A DNA stretch of 64,000 nt. Origin: Phorcus lineatus. Its lineage: Eukaryota; Mollusca; Gastropoda; Trochida; Trochidae. The position numbers were made by a program, and so were the translations under genes. The notes beneath the pieces were generated by a model. That model saw nothing but the letters and a program-made list of their open reading frames with translations, searched no databases and was not told where the DNA came from. Of this stretch, positions 39,396-51,865 are shown in pieces. Where the stretch lies: NCBI GenBank assembly GCA_921293015.1, contig OV121081.1, forward strand, positions 75,347,022 through 75,411,021, written 5' to 3'. Numbering within the stretch: position 1 is the stretch's first letter; each line of letters begins with the position of its first letter.

Positions 39396-40025
39396 GTCCC
39401 CCGCCGCAACGTGGAACGGGGGACTATGAATTCAACGGCGTCTGTCCGTACGTCCGGATTCTTGCTAACGCGATAACTCATGAAGCTATTCAATGGAAGA
39501 AGACTCCGACTCAAGTCGACTTTTATGACCTTGAAGTCATGTTCTTGTTAACGCGATAACTCGTTAAGCTTAGCACCTAGAGTGTTCGTATTTGGTGACA
39601 GCTTTTAATGGAGGAAGACTCAGAAGCCAGTCGACATTGGTGACCATGACGTCATTTTCAAGGTCACCATGACACTTTGACCACTGTGTAATACATTGTT
39701 AACGCGGTATCTTGTAAAGCTTTGGACCTAGAGTGTTCATATTTGGTGACAGCTTTCAATGGAGGAAGACTCGGGCACCAGTGGACTTTAAGCGACACTG
39801 TCATCACTTTGTAATACATTGTTAACACGATATCTCGTAAAGCTTAGCACCTAGAGTGTTCATATTTGCCGACAGCCTTCAAGGGAGGAAGACTCAGACG
39901 CCAGTTGACATTGTTGACCTTGACCTTATTTTCAAGGTCACCATAACGCTTTCACCACTGTGTAATACATTTTTCATGCAATAACGGCGGGGGACATTGC
40001 CATGTTAGTGGCAAACACTTGTTGT
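39396..40025. mobile_element. Non-autonomous element with 11-bp inverted ends and internal tandem units
   Basis: The left end is gtcccccgccg. Near the right end is its exact reverse complement, cggcgggggac, followed by 'attgccatgttagtggcaaa'. The left end can also fold on itself (gtccccc...gggggac within 29 bases). The interior consists of repeats beginning 'tgttaacgcgataactc' at 39463, 39546, 39697 and 39820, with a last partial start at 39970; spacings are 83 (deleted), 151, 123 (deleted) and 150. Each unit has 'gcacctagagtgttcatatt', 'tggtgacagctt', 'aatggaggaagactc', 'cattttcaaggtcaccat' and 'ccactgtgtaatacat'. No ORF of interest is present. The family name is not known to me with certainty. 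Confidence 0.85.
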
Positions 40026-42165
40026 ATTTCATTTTCAGTATTAACCTTTAAGGATTTGCTGTGACATATAATTCTTGTAGATACCAATAGTTTAAAACTT
40101 GTCGTTAGTGTTAAACTTGCCGTTTATATAAGAAATATCCATTTCAGAGCCTTCACATTTTTTTTAAAGATAAATAATAATAGAGCAACCTAAGACTACA
40201 AAAAACATTGAACAACAACAGGGCCAATTATTTCAAACAAACAACTTTGTATCTTTTGATAATATTTGCGAAAAGCAATTAAGAGACAGAAAGACATTTT
40301 GCAATAACGTGGCGTTTGAAATGAAACATTGAAAACATTATATGGTTTGAGGCATCTGCATCAAGAGATCATACGAAAAGGAGACATGATAAATTAATGA
40401 TAAATTAACCCGATGAGAGAAGAGTGTTGCTAGCGAAGCATGCGGAGAGATCAATTACTATTTTAAAATGATGCTAATAAAAGCTCTCAGTCACCATTGC
40501 AAGGGATTTTATTACAACGCTTTAAAAGTTTATTTTAAAACTAACATCACAATTTATACATGAAATACCCTCATACTTATTATGATGTCTTTGTTAATCA
40601 AATATAAAAAGCATTTATTGTTCAAAAGGTTTACTCTTAATGTTCTTAATAGTCATGAACGTACGTTGAATGAACATCAAGGACACTCATTTCTTCTAAA
40701 TATTTTTCATCGAACAAAAATCTCCAAATCTGCAAAGGTATAGTTTTTTTGTACACGTTAGTGTTTACTCGTACGTGTGTGCGTCGTCGATCAATTAAAA
40801 ACATTTTGAAATGACATTAGTCACTTTGAAGAAGACCAACTGTTTCTTATTCTTTTAAAAGTTTATTATTGTCGGTTTTTAGTCTTTGTATTCCCAAGTA
40901 TAACCAATCACATAACAAAGGAGAAGATATTCTAATTTGGAAAATTCATTGCTCATCCTAATCTTTATAAATAAAATTTGTTTTAACCAATCAAGTGTGT
41001 TATTATGCCCGAAATTAGTTTGAATTACATGCATGTTTATCACATCATGGATAGTGAAAAAAACGGTATGATAAAGCTAAAGATATCCTTTGGAGTCATA
41101 TGCAGATATCGATGCAACTTAAAGAGGTCAAGTGCCGGAACTTCTTTTGAAAATAAGTGTGACCTCACACGTTCTATCATTTGGAACGCCTGCAGTCAAA
41201 GCTCGCAAAATACGATGTTTATTCCTAATGCAGGATAGTTACCATCCAAAATCATATTCACATGATAACCTCTATTCATAAAATGGAATAAAAAGAGTAT
41301 TACTGATGCTTTTTGGGTCGTACTCACTGTGTATTTACACATGATGTCTGTGTTTACGTGGGCAATTTCCTCCCTCCCTCCAGCCTGAAATTTAATTTGA
41401 TTTCCCAAATTGACACCAATACCCTAGCTATAGTATCCTAGTATTTGAAAATCACGTTACCAACCATACCACATGAAATATTTAGAGAAAGAGTCTGAGT
41501 GATGTGGTTAACTTTATCCAATAACTGAAGTATTGTGTATGTGTTCAAAATGGTCCATAGCATACATATTTTGTCACATATATAGATGAATGTACGGCGG
41601 GAGATGAGCTTTGTCTCTATGATTGCTGTTTTCATTCATTGATAATGATGTTGGTCAATATTGCAATGTCTGTAAGTTTGTCCAGTTACACTACGCCTTG
41701 AGCATAAATCATCGTGTTTTCACTAGCAACAGAGTTTCAGGATAACTGTGTCAATTCAGATATTTTTCATCAATATAGGCGTCTATACTCTTCAGACAGT
41801 GTTCAGTGAAGTATGTAGAGCAGTGCAGAAGCATTTTTATTACCACGACCTAGCCTCTTTCAACACAACGATTTCTCTCTTAACCTGACACTTATGATGC
41901 CTTGTAAAGAATGAAAACTGTTATCTTCTATGATTGAGTCATCATCCTGGTTTCTCAGAATGAGTCTCTCCCAATGATAATGTTTTTATAGCATTTGGAT
42001 CTGCCGTTGACACATCGGTAGCAAGTGCGTTACCTTTTGTAATAAAACTCAAATACAGAGAGTAATGCCAATTGTAGATTTCAAAGTTTGTTTGTTGTTT
42101 GTTTCAGTGCTTGTTTCATTACAGACAAAATAGATATCATATCATACCATAAATATTATCTATAA
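40026..42165. other. AT-rich stretch without a recognised gene
   Basis: The ORFs at 41005-41635 (65-77 codons) show no motif. No repeat was recognised. Confidence 0.5.
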
Positions 42166-42167
42166 TT

Positions 42168-42240
42168 ATACCCCCGCATCGAAGTAGCAGGGTTATAGAA
42201 TTCAGAATGTCTGACTTTCTATCCATCCACCACTTTTGGT
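42168..42240. repeat. Hairpin-headed repeat end
   Basis: 'tatacccccgcatcgaagta' followed by 'gcagggttata' forms a stem (tatacccc/gggttata), followed by 'gaattcagaatgtctgactt'. The layout, a C-run hairpin then 'ga.ttca' and a 'gtctg.c' stretch, parallels the start of the element at 39396. It looks like a truncated copy of a related family. Confidence 0.5.
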
Positions 42241-44493
42241 TCTTCCCGCCACTCTGAAACTAACTATTTGAATATAATGCAACTCATTTTATCACTGGAA
42301 TGTGTAGAAATGCTTTTTGTATGTTTCAGTCCCTCATGTGCATAGATATTAGCATTTCGTAAATTTGCACTAATTCAAATGGTTGTGTCTAGAACATAAC
42401 GCAGTTTTCTACCACCGTAAGGTATTTGTGTATTATTTACGATAACATTTGTGCACAATGTATACATTGTCTGGAACATCATTGGATATCAATGCAATCC
42501 TGGTATAGCTGGTTTTGGTGACAAAGTCAATATTGTCTGTCTTATCTGAATACAGACTATCGAGTGTGATTTATCCGTAATGCATTGGTAATCAATCCAT
42601 TTCTCGATGGGTTTAATATTGTAGTAAACATAAGCACTGCGAACAAACAACCGAAAGTGTTAAACTTTGTTCTGTCTGCTTAAAGTGGCACAGAGTATTT
42701 TTAAAAAGTTTGTATGTGGCTTGAATAAGGTCAAAATATCATAATATTCAAATTCTTGTTTTCGATTGTGAATTAAAAATATAAATGGTAGACGTCGAAA
42801 TTCTGAGCCCCATTTACATGTATATTAGTTAAATGACCTACAAAGCATTACCAACCTATATCACTCGCCGAGTCTGATTTAATGATTTTCCAAATATACG
42901 TTAAAAATACGAGTCAATTATTTTTCTTGTTTCTGTTAAGCATTCAGATGTCAATTTTCAGAAACAACCATTACATGTCGATGAAATTACACCATTTATG
43001 TAGTTTGTCAAATTTGAACCCAACAACATACTATGTGCCCCTTAAAAGGTAGATAGTCTGTTCCCAAGTTTGGATGGGTACATGAAGCAATAAATTCGTA
43101 TGCTTATAATTTGTTTGATTTAATTCTTCATGCATACGGAAATACAATAAACTTGAAATCTTTACACTATGACTTGATCATAAGGTAATGTTTATAGTTA
43201 TAGTTAAGATCACATTATATTACCCATATGGGCGAGGAGACACAGGTGGATATTTTTTTGTTTTCCGCACATGTGCTCTTTAGTGATTCTCGACGTTGAT
43301 TGGTCGGTTATCCTGAGAATGAAATACGATGGGTTGACGGGACTATTTTCACGTTTCATTGATAAATAGAACGTGCCGAACACATGCATCGCCATGCAAA
43401 GAAAAGCGTAGATCGATGAACATTCTTATACATTTATTACAAGTTAAAATTCTAACACATAATTTGACACTTCATCAAAGTGTTTCACTATGACTGTAAT
43501 TTACAAGAATGATAATTTTTCCCAAGCAAAATACTTGAAAATAGGCGTCGCGTTTGTAAACAAACACGGCTTCCATAAAAATATTCATGAAAACATCAAA
43601 ACATAATCTGAAGATTAACGCTACATAATGATAACTTAGAATTAATCATCATCATTTCACAACATAAAATCACATGAAACCAACGACTGTTCAAACCATA
43701 CACTATTGTCGGTGTCACTGCAAAAACGTGCAGGTCTGACGGACTCGATCTAGTTCGAACACGCTCGCACCAAACAAACCTTTGCACAATGGCGTCCTCT
43801 CCCACGCAGCATGCAGCTGTATAAAGTACTCATACAAATCAAGAAACGCTCCGTACAAATTTTTGGGCAAACGTTTCTTTGTTGTAGTTGTGTATTTAAT
43901 TAGTTTCACAAAGGTTCATCGACTACATCGACTATAATTAATCCGATAAGAGTTATCGTTCTTGATACTGGCAACAAGACGTGATTGAAAGCAAAATCCA
44001 AGAGAAGAAATGTTGTTCAAACTTCAGATTAGTTGACAATATTGACATACAAACTCGTTTCGATGCTTTCATTATATATTTCTCTTCAATATATTGCCAC
44101 TTTTATCTGTTGGAATATTAAAAAATTGACAGGTTTTTCCAATTTTCGTTTCAACACTGTGCGTTCAGCCACTCGCCCGTTAGTAAGTAGATAGTGACAA
44201 CGACATACATTCACATAAGCATATTCATGCGATAGCTTCTAAGAGTATTTTTCTTATGATCCTAATGTGTCTCAAATATGAAAATCATGTTTGTCCAAAT
44301 TGTCGTCAGTTTCATGGCCTTTTTTAACAGAAGTACATTGCGTAGCGTTGTTGACTAATTTACTTCCTGAGATGTTTGGTTTTTACACGCGTATGAATAC
44401 GGATCAGCTGATCAATGTCACTAACGTAGTATTGCCGTCTATTAAGGATTTTCTGTCGTAATTGTTTATTTTACTTGCATATGGGTAATATAT
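42241..44493. other. AT-rich stretch; one low-level duplication, no confident gene
   Basis: It contains the block at 42500-42610 (listed separately). A minus-strand ORF at 43715-43909 (64 codons) is slightly less AT-rich than its surroundings but has no known motif. Confidence 0.45.
42500..42610. repeat. Block duplicated near 47.3 kb
   Basis: 'agctggttttggtgacaaag', 'tatctgaatacagactatcg', 'ttggtaatcaatcca' and 'tcgatgggt' recur in the same order and orientation at 47264-47385 ('agctagtgttgatgacaaag', 'tatctgaatacagaccatcg', 'ttgccaatcaaatc', 'tcgatgggt'). Confidence 0.65.
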
Positions 44494-44637
44494 AGAATAA
44501 CCAACTCGGTACGAGTGATTACGGGAAATATCCACTCGTAGAAATAATGTTCAGTCGCTCGCCTAGGCTCGCGACTGTGAACATTATTTCAACTCGTGGA
44601 TATTTCCCGTAATCACTCGTACCTCGTTGGTTATTCT
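44494..44637. repeat. Near-perfect 144-bp palindrome (fold-back repeat)
   Basis: The left arm begins agaataaccaactcggtacg, 'agtgattacgggaaatatcc', 'actcgtagaaataatgttca'. The right arm is its reverse complement with only a few changes, ending 'ggttattct'. The centre is 'gctcgcctaggctcgc' with essentially no loop. Each arm is about 65-70 bp. It could extrude a cruciform or, if transcribed, form a long hairpin. It most likely derives from a fold-back mobile element. Confidence 0.9.
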
Positions 44638-47600
44638 CTAAATCTGTATAATAATTCATATGGCTTTTTTCGGGTCGGGATTCTTGTTACATTTGAAGTC
44701 ACACACTACAATCAGGCACTGGTCGTTACAACGGCATAACCACTCGATTGCCAGTCCTTTACAACGTCTTTGTTGGAATATATCAAGAATTGAATTCTAA
44801 TTTCTTGCAGTTTTACTCTCTACGAACCGAATGAAAAAGTAAACGGCAGGTATCTCCTTTTACCCAATAAAAAATTAAAAAGTACCCCATACTTGAAACA
44901 ACGTAATACACCTAACTTGAGTTTGGCAGATTAACCTTGAATTTAAATACTGTAAATAATTACTTTTATAATAAAGAAATTTCAGTCTGAGGTTAAAGGG
45001 GCAGTTGCACGTTTAATTAGAAAAATAAACTGATAAAATAAAACGAACAAAAATAGTTTCCAACTGCAAGACAATGTTTTTCATCAAAACAATTTTACAT
45101 CCTCTAAATAATATCTGTTGTTTTTATCCTTTATCCTTTACATTTACTCGCGTATTCTTGTCTTGAGGAAAAGAACTTGAACATCCAGTCCAATCAGTTG
45201 TGTTTTCAATTCCGTCAACACCAATATAATAACTCGAAAGATTCTACTACTACTACAATTAAATTTCAAAGGCGAAATCTATCAATAAAACTAGTATTTG
45301 GAAAAAGCTTTTAGATTTCATAAAGAATATAAATTAATCAGCATCAACCTGATAATTCTAAGAATGACAAATGAATCCTTCAACAAAATTGTTGTTAAAA
45401 AATTTTCCCGTTGTATATGTTTAGTTATATTTTTTGTCAGTATGGGTTCATTAGAGCATCATTTAGGAGATACATCTATTGTGTGTTTTTTGTGACTCAA
45501 ACGTAGATTTGAGTCTCGGTTGTCGGAGACGTGTCGGGGAATAATCCTCTAGTACTATATCAGACATTGAGATGAAATGAATGGCATACTTTCTACATAC
45601 ATATTACATTACATTAATAAAATGGCGAAAATGGAACTTTTAAAAACCCAGTAACAATATAAGCATTTGTTTTACTTGAAAAATAATACAAATGCCACTA
45701 TTCTTGTTCCCTCATTGTACTTGATTTGATGATTATGGCATAAATGATAAAGAAATGTACTTAAAGCCTGATACCTCTTTTTTAAATATATGTAAGTATA
45801 ACTGTCAAACTAATGGTATAATCAAGTGTGACTAGTTAATGTGCATCAATTACTATGACCACATCTATTTTTGCAAATTTGATTAAATGCATGTGGTTCC
45901 AGACATTTCACAAACAATCTCATTCTGTCATTTATTGGTGCCCTGCTGTTCTAATGTGACTTTGATTCAAACAAGCCATGACACTTTTACTTGCATTTTT
46001 TGAAAATCACACCGTATGCATCATTAAATCAAAAGATCTTCAAAAGTTCATTTTATCGCATCAAGTAACTGAATACGTGAATCAGTAGAAACGAAGTTTT
46101 TGATTTGCAGAGAAAGTGAGAGAAGAGCTCGAATGAGCAAAAACATAAACTGGATTTTCATAGTAAAATCAGAAATATTGCTATAAATGTAAACTTACCA
46201 ATTCATGTGACCGTCTTAAAGTCATGTTGCACTTACGTTTATGAACCGGTCGATTTAAATAATTGCCCTATAACAAAACACTTACATAAAAAGAAGACGT
46301 AAACATATATCCAATTAGAGGAATCCTCATTGTTCATATCTACATATGTATGCCAATCAGCATGGTTAGGAGGAGATTGGACATGCTCAAAATATACAAA
46401 AGTACATCAACAAGTTATTTAGATGTACAATACATATAAGTTCATTAATTTGCTGAACTTACGCCGCGAAATATCTCTTTTTGTCCACTCATGTTTTAGA
46501 TTAATCATCACATCTGTCTGTATGAAATCTCTCCCTCTCCTACTATCTAGTTTCTCCAGGGAACCAGTGCTGTAAGAGTGTTATTGTGTTAGATACCATC
46601 TTAATGGATCGGTATATTTCTTACTTGAACATAGATAAGCATTATTAATGACTTATAGATAATGTATAATGCGTTAATTTGTCGGTCCATTTACTTAGAA
46701 AGCAAGGCAACACGAAGATTGCTAACAACGTTAAATTTATGCCAATTGACAAAGTGCACAAATATGTGGGGGCGGGAAATCTTTGTTGAAGCAACTCATT
46801 TTATTTGATATATCAACTCTATAAAGAACAAATACAACGTAGAATGACCATTGATGTTTTAGGATAGATATATGGATTTCACTTCTATTGTTGAAGTAAC
46901 TTTCCCTGTGTGTCAGATAATTGTGGCCTGTATCTTTCTTTAATTACTTCGATTAAATTGACAGTTTTAAGTGACAAATCATTACTTCCTGTAATTTGTA
47001 AATCCTGAATTTTTAATCATAAGTTCTTTTCATTTATTTGGACAATATGTTATCAACACCGTATGTATTGTGCATGCACTGAAGAAAAAAAGTCTTCATG
47101 TAAATGAACAAACCTAGTTCCCAAGTTCAGATATTCCTTGTGGACGACTTCATTTACGATTCTATCCCTATGATTAAGGTATGTGCTTTTTCTGATACAA
47201 ATATATCTCTATTTCACATACTGTCTCGACCCTCTTCGGCAATCAATATAATCCTATTAAAGCTAGTGTTGATGACAAAGTCCTGTTTGTGTTGTCAATG
47301 TTGTACGTCCTGGAGATATCTGAATACAGACCATCGGGCGAGATTTGCTATGTTACATTGCCAATCAAATCTTAGGTCGATGGGTCAAGTGTGGAAGTCA
47401 ACAGTGGGAGCAAGAATAACTAATAAGCTAATTAGAATCTGTCTGGTCAAAGAAAGATCATTTCGTAGAAGGTTTTACATTCAAACATATTGGCGTTTGG
47501 ATCATTAAAATTCGTTGGCATCAAATCGGTTTGTTTTTTATATTTAATGCTAGTTGGTTATTTATAATGAGGTGTAATTGCCTGATCTTTTTAATCAGTA

Positions 47601-49849
47601 CAATGTTTCCATTTCTTTGAGTTTGAACCTCTAACCAGAATTTATCAAACAAACTCATGTTAAAATTGAAAGTTTACAAAGTACTTATTATATTCTTTCC
47701 ATTGAGACAATTTGAACAGTTTTTACTTCACTACCGTGAATCAGTTCTTCTCTTCTTTCATACGATTAATTCGTAAATGTATCGTAATGTACATTTGGAC
47801 ATTAATCATATACCAAAACAAACTAATGTTGAATTAAATTTTAAAATATTATAATTTGTTTATTATTGGATATTGAAAATTATGTTTCTAAAAGTATTTT
47901 TATTGTAAAGTACTAATAAAAAACTCTTCTCACCTATTATATAACTCATTACTCGTATAAACATTTTATCACCACATGCCAATTCTGAAATAGTTGATAA
48001 TGTTTGATAAAACCACGTCTCTCAAAATGTAAAACACTTATATAATGATTATATTTAATTTGTCCTAATTGCAACCATAGTTGTATCAATATAAATCTCA
48101 CATCACATTATTGTTTTGAAGAATTGTTCAATAACAAAATTTCTCCCACCTGTTGTACCTCAGATTAGATCTTGCTTACTTACATATCCTATGCCAGCCT
48201 TTGATTTCAGTTTCAATAAACGGTAGGTTAGGTTTTCACTTAGTGAACATGAAATAAGATTGCTTTAAATTTTATGTTTAATCTTACCTTGCAAACAAAT
48301 AATTTATTAGTAATTTCATCATAAATTTAGGTGTCACAGTGTCTAAGAGAATGTTTTTCTAATGTTTCAATTCTTTTGTAATCTGATTTGCACCAATTGC
48401 ATTCTATTCAGTGTAAATTAGATTTGGTATTACTTATTTTTCTTAGAAATCACTGGATTCACTGTATTGATGAGAATGATCTAGCAAGTTAAAGAAATTG
48501 GATACAAGTTATTACCGTTATGAGATAATATAGAGCAGTTAACAGATGGCTCTTGATCAAAAATAAATAATATGGAAGGTTAAAGATTTGGACTTACATG
48601 TTACTGAAAGCACAGATTTAGTTTACGTCACTTTTGTGTAATTATGTGCTCAGTTTGAAAAAAGTAATTTAGCAAAGAGGTCAAAAGTCTTGTTATTCCA
48701 CGCCCGAATGTATGCTCATAGCCCTACATAAATGAGATGTTCACTGGTCATGATATTTCTTGAAGAGCAGGGTCTTCAAACCTGACATAAAAATATCAAG
48801 ACTTGAGGATCTTTCCAACTGTTCTGGAAGAGCATATTTAACTCATTGAGACTACATGCTAACAAGTAAAGAACGTTAGAAGTACAGAAGAAACTTTTCA
48901 GACGTTCCCGAAAAAAGATAATTTTGAGAAGGCTTCCACACAAAAAAAACAATCTTTTTGGATATCACAAGAGCGCCATTGAACAGCTGTTATATGAATG
49001 AAGAAAATTAGATAACCATGTATCATGTATCTTTCCATTCCTTACTTTGTCACGTTGAAGGAGCCATTAGAAGACCTCTCTGAATTTATATTGCAGATAT
49101 ATTTTTGATTTTTTAGAACGATGGAAACAAATAGAAGCCAAATAATGAAAATGTTTTTTTTAAAATAAATCCCCTTAGCATTAACGTTTCAATTGACGCA
49201 TTGGATATTTTGAGTGCCATTGATGGATTAGTCTGAAAATAGTTTTTCTCCTCTTTGTCTATAAATTTTGTTAGCTTCCTGTATTTTGATCGTTAATTGA
49301 TCTGTTTCTAATTAGTGTTTATTGGTGAGCAAGTGACCGGCACAATGAATAAACTCTTGGAAAGGAATTGTCAATTGAATCTAAGCGAGGGTGAAGTGAA
49401 CTGATAAATTGATATTTCGCAAAAGCAAGGCTATTAGTTGGACCTGACCTGTATTAGTTTTGTCAAGAAACCTCGGTTTGGGATTAAACTTTTATTTTTC
49501 AACCCAACAACATTAATGGAAGTAGGGCTGTATTTGCGTTGCAAGGAATTATTAAGTTATATAATATTGGGGTTTTTTCTCTGCAAAGATCATGATCAAG
49601 AGACCTTCAAGAGTCTTTAACATGTTGCATCCTTCGTAAGACAAGATATACTCTGTGTTTTACGCTAAATTGATTTATTAATTTTGTCACCTGACATTAA
49701 CGAATGAATGAAGTATTGACTGGCGTATTCCTTCACCTTTATGTCAAATAATTAGGTCGAGTGATAAGATATGTCGTGTTGCAAAGCAATATTAGTCACC
49801 ACAGGGCTTAATGTTGAGATTTTCTATACATTCACATGCTGGTTGCACG
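44638..49849. other. AT-rich stretch without a recognised gene
   Basis: The largest ORF (47104-47508, 134 codons) has no known motif and overlaps the duplicated block at 47264-47400, so it is not called. A small 8-bp hairpin (gactcaaa...tttgagtc) lies at 45494-45515. Confidence 0.5.
47264..47400. repeat. Second copy of the 42.5 kb block
   Basis: This is a diverged duplicate of 42500-42610 in the same orientation; the shared words are listed there. Confidence 0.65.
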
Positions 49850-50170
49850 TGTTCCTGTGCGTAGCTCAGTTGACCGCTATCAGTAAAGTTCAGCAACATC
49901 TGGCGTGGCTCGCCAGATGGGTGGGTTACTCGATCGTTGCTGTATTAATTGAGAGTTCAAGAGTTTTTCCCTGCCCCACACTGAGACACGAGCTGATAAA
50001 CTTGTGGTGTCTCCTTCAGCAAGGGACTTTATTCAAAATGTGCTTCTATTCACCCAGCAGTACTTATTGGGTACCTGGTGTAGATTGTGTTGGAGGTGAC
50101 CTTTAAGCGCTTAATCGGCAGCTTGGGTTAGACCAGGGTAATAATGATCCGTGACTCTTGTATGCGCTAT
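49850..50170 (+). mobile_element. tRNA-derived SINE
   Basis: 'gcgtagctcagttgaccg' at 49860-49877 is a textbook RNA polymerase III A box. A B-box-like 'gggttactcgatc' follows about 60 bases later. Between them is a perfect 8-bp stem, atctggcg/cgccagat (49899-49919). The body contains 'cacccagcagtacttattgg', 'gtacctggtgtagattg', 'gcgcttaatcggcagcttgg' and 'gcgctatgagcacatca', a layout common to invertebrate tRNA SINEs. The 111-codon ORF overlapping it is not a gene. No clear target duplication was seen. Confidence 0.7.
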
Positions 50171-51395
50171 GAGCACATCATAGTTTATTGAATAAGATTT
50201 TTTAAAGGAATCCATCCCTCGTCATGGGCTGTAAGAACTAGTATCGCAAGACAATTTTCTCAACTCTCGCAAGACTGAAAATTTTGTAATGCGACTTTAA
50301 GGGGGCTCGCAAGTTCGATTGATGTAGCAGTTTCATTGTTTTAAACAAATGAAGCGAGGGTTATTTGAGTATAGATTTTCCTGATAAAGAGTCCCAGGGG
50401 TGATTGTTAAAGTTATCGGACCATGAAGCCCTGGGTGACCGAGGATGGCTACCAACTAGAAAACATATCATTTCTATTTCACTCAATTTAATTGTCTATA
50501 AAAAATCCTGTTAGTTAAGAAAATCTACAAACATTAAAACCCTTTATTATTTATTCGATTTATTAATCGAATCTTTAAGACGAGAAGAAAATGATGCCAA
50601 TAGGTAGTTCGCCTATTTCATTTTAACATTTTACAACTTGTTTACAACATTTAATTTAGTAGCATCTTTAACTGGATAATGCATGAACTTGCTTTTCTTC
50701 ATTCAATTCAAATCTGAAGAGCTTCACTTAACATAGATACTTTTTATAGGACTGCAATGAAGTAATTAAGTTCTACAGACATCAACGAGCATTGACTATA
50801 TTTACACATGCAAGATCTATGCCAAATGGTTAAGTGAGACTTTTGCAGCAAACACGTCAAAACTTCAGGTAATCGACAGAGGAAATAATTTCTTATACTG
50901 GTTCATTTAGACATTTTAAATTTCAACCTGTCCAAGTTTTTATGACTATTTGTAATAGGGCTTTTTGCGCTTTAATGATCACAAATTCACATTACATACA
51001 TAGACGCTGATTGTTTTTGTGTATATATGCAAAGCTTAAGATAACAAGTTCTAAATCTTAATCTAAAGGTATTTTCATTTGCCACTAAAACCTAAATGCA
51101 AAAGGGATCTTTAATTTCTTAAACTTGTTTAAGATGAATAAACTTCCTGTATGATTTCAACAAAATTTATGGATCTGCTTTGGCAAGAAAATGTCAACAT
51201 CCATTTACAGAATAGTTTATTACAAATTGTGCTAGAACATATACGAGGGTAAAACATTCGTAGATTAAGCATGATGTAACGATCCACTACATCCAAATTA
51301 TCTATAAACCTTGAAAGCAATTTTTTCTGAACCAAGTGAAAATTTACCCCATCGTAGAGTAGTAGAGGAAGACTGAGATGGATACTTCAGCCTAC
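50171..51395. other. AT-rich stretch; nothing recognised
   Basis: No gene, repeat or structured element was recognised. The minus ORF at 51129-51335 (68 codons) has no motif. Confidence 0.5.
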
Positions 51396-51399
51396 AATC

Positions 51400-51812
51400 T
51401 TATTGATTCCCTGAGCTTCAAAGAAATGGAGCTGACACTCCACCTTAGTTCTCAGGGGCGTCTCTTAGCGGTTGTTGCATCAAGACTAGGATTTTCTCTG
51501 AGTTGTGCAATGATTTCATAATTGAGATCATTTTTTGCCATGATTTAGTAAGTTAAAGTGTAAAGCGACTGGTTTATCTCTTTTGTGAATGTCTGCAAAG
51601 TGTTCAGAGAGTCATCCTTTTGTTTCTCCAACATATTCTTTATTGTATTTTTTACAAGAAAGTTTATAGACTACATGGCGTGATTCACACGTGTAGTTGC
51701 GTTTGCGAAATACTAGGTTTGTTACAGAGCTGGAGAAGTTACCTGTGGCATATATATTGGTGCAGATTTTGCTGTTGCTTTTATCACACGCTTCGTCAAT
51801 AAACTGCACAAA
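51400..51812 (-). pseudogene. Penelope-like element GIY-YIG endonuclease remnant
   Basis: The minus-strand frame reads 'FIDEACDKSNSKICTN', then HVVYKLSCKKYNKEYVGETK with the paired aromatic-glycine motif (VVY...EYVGET) of GIY-YIG nucleases. After a TGA it continues 'LSEHFADIHKRDKPVALHF', 'NLLNHGKK' and, frame-changed, 'KRRP.ELRW' and 'LRESIRL'. This spacing (VGET, then EH, then PVA.HF...NH, then an R.RE.W-like tail) is that of the C-terminal nuclease of Penelope-like retroelements. The preceding reverse transcriptase is absent or unrecognisable upstream (beyond 51812), so only the 3' end is left, with several stops. It is not functional. Confidence 0.75.
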
Positions 51813-51865
51813 TTTTCACTGATTTGTGTCAGTGTGAAGAGGTCAGGGATAGTAGTCTTCACCGA

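Noticed and set aside
43715..43909. Possible first exon on the minus strand (64 codons, possible donor AAG/GTTTGT)
   Set aside because: The donor is weak, no partner exon was found, and the protein resembles nothing I know.
44494..44637. The palindrome as a microRNA precursor
   Set aside because: Pairing is too perfect and too long with almost no loop, which fits a fold-back element better.
45494..45545. Hairpin (gactcaaa...tttgagtc) followed by CTAG, possibly a Helitron 3' end
   Set aside because: The hairpin is not at the usual distance from a CTRR end and no 5' TC start or Rep/helicase trace was found.
47104..47508. 134-codon plus-strand ORF
   Set aside because: No known domain; it overlaps a duplicated block that is not coding in its other copy at 42.5 kb.
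49861..49936. A functional tRNA gene
   Set aside because: The A box is good but the cloverleaf arms and anticodon stem cannot be formed; it is the head of a SINE.
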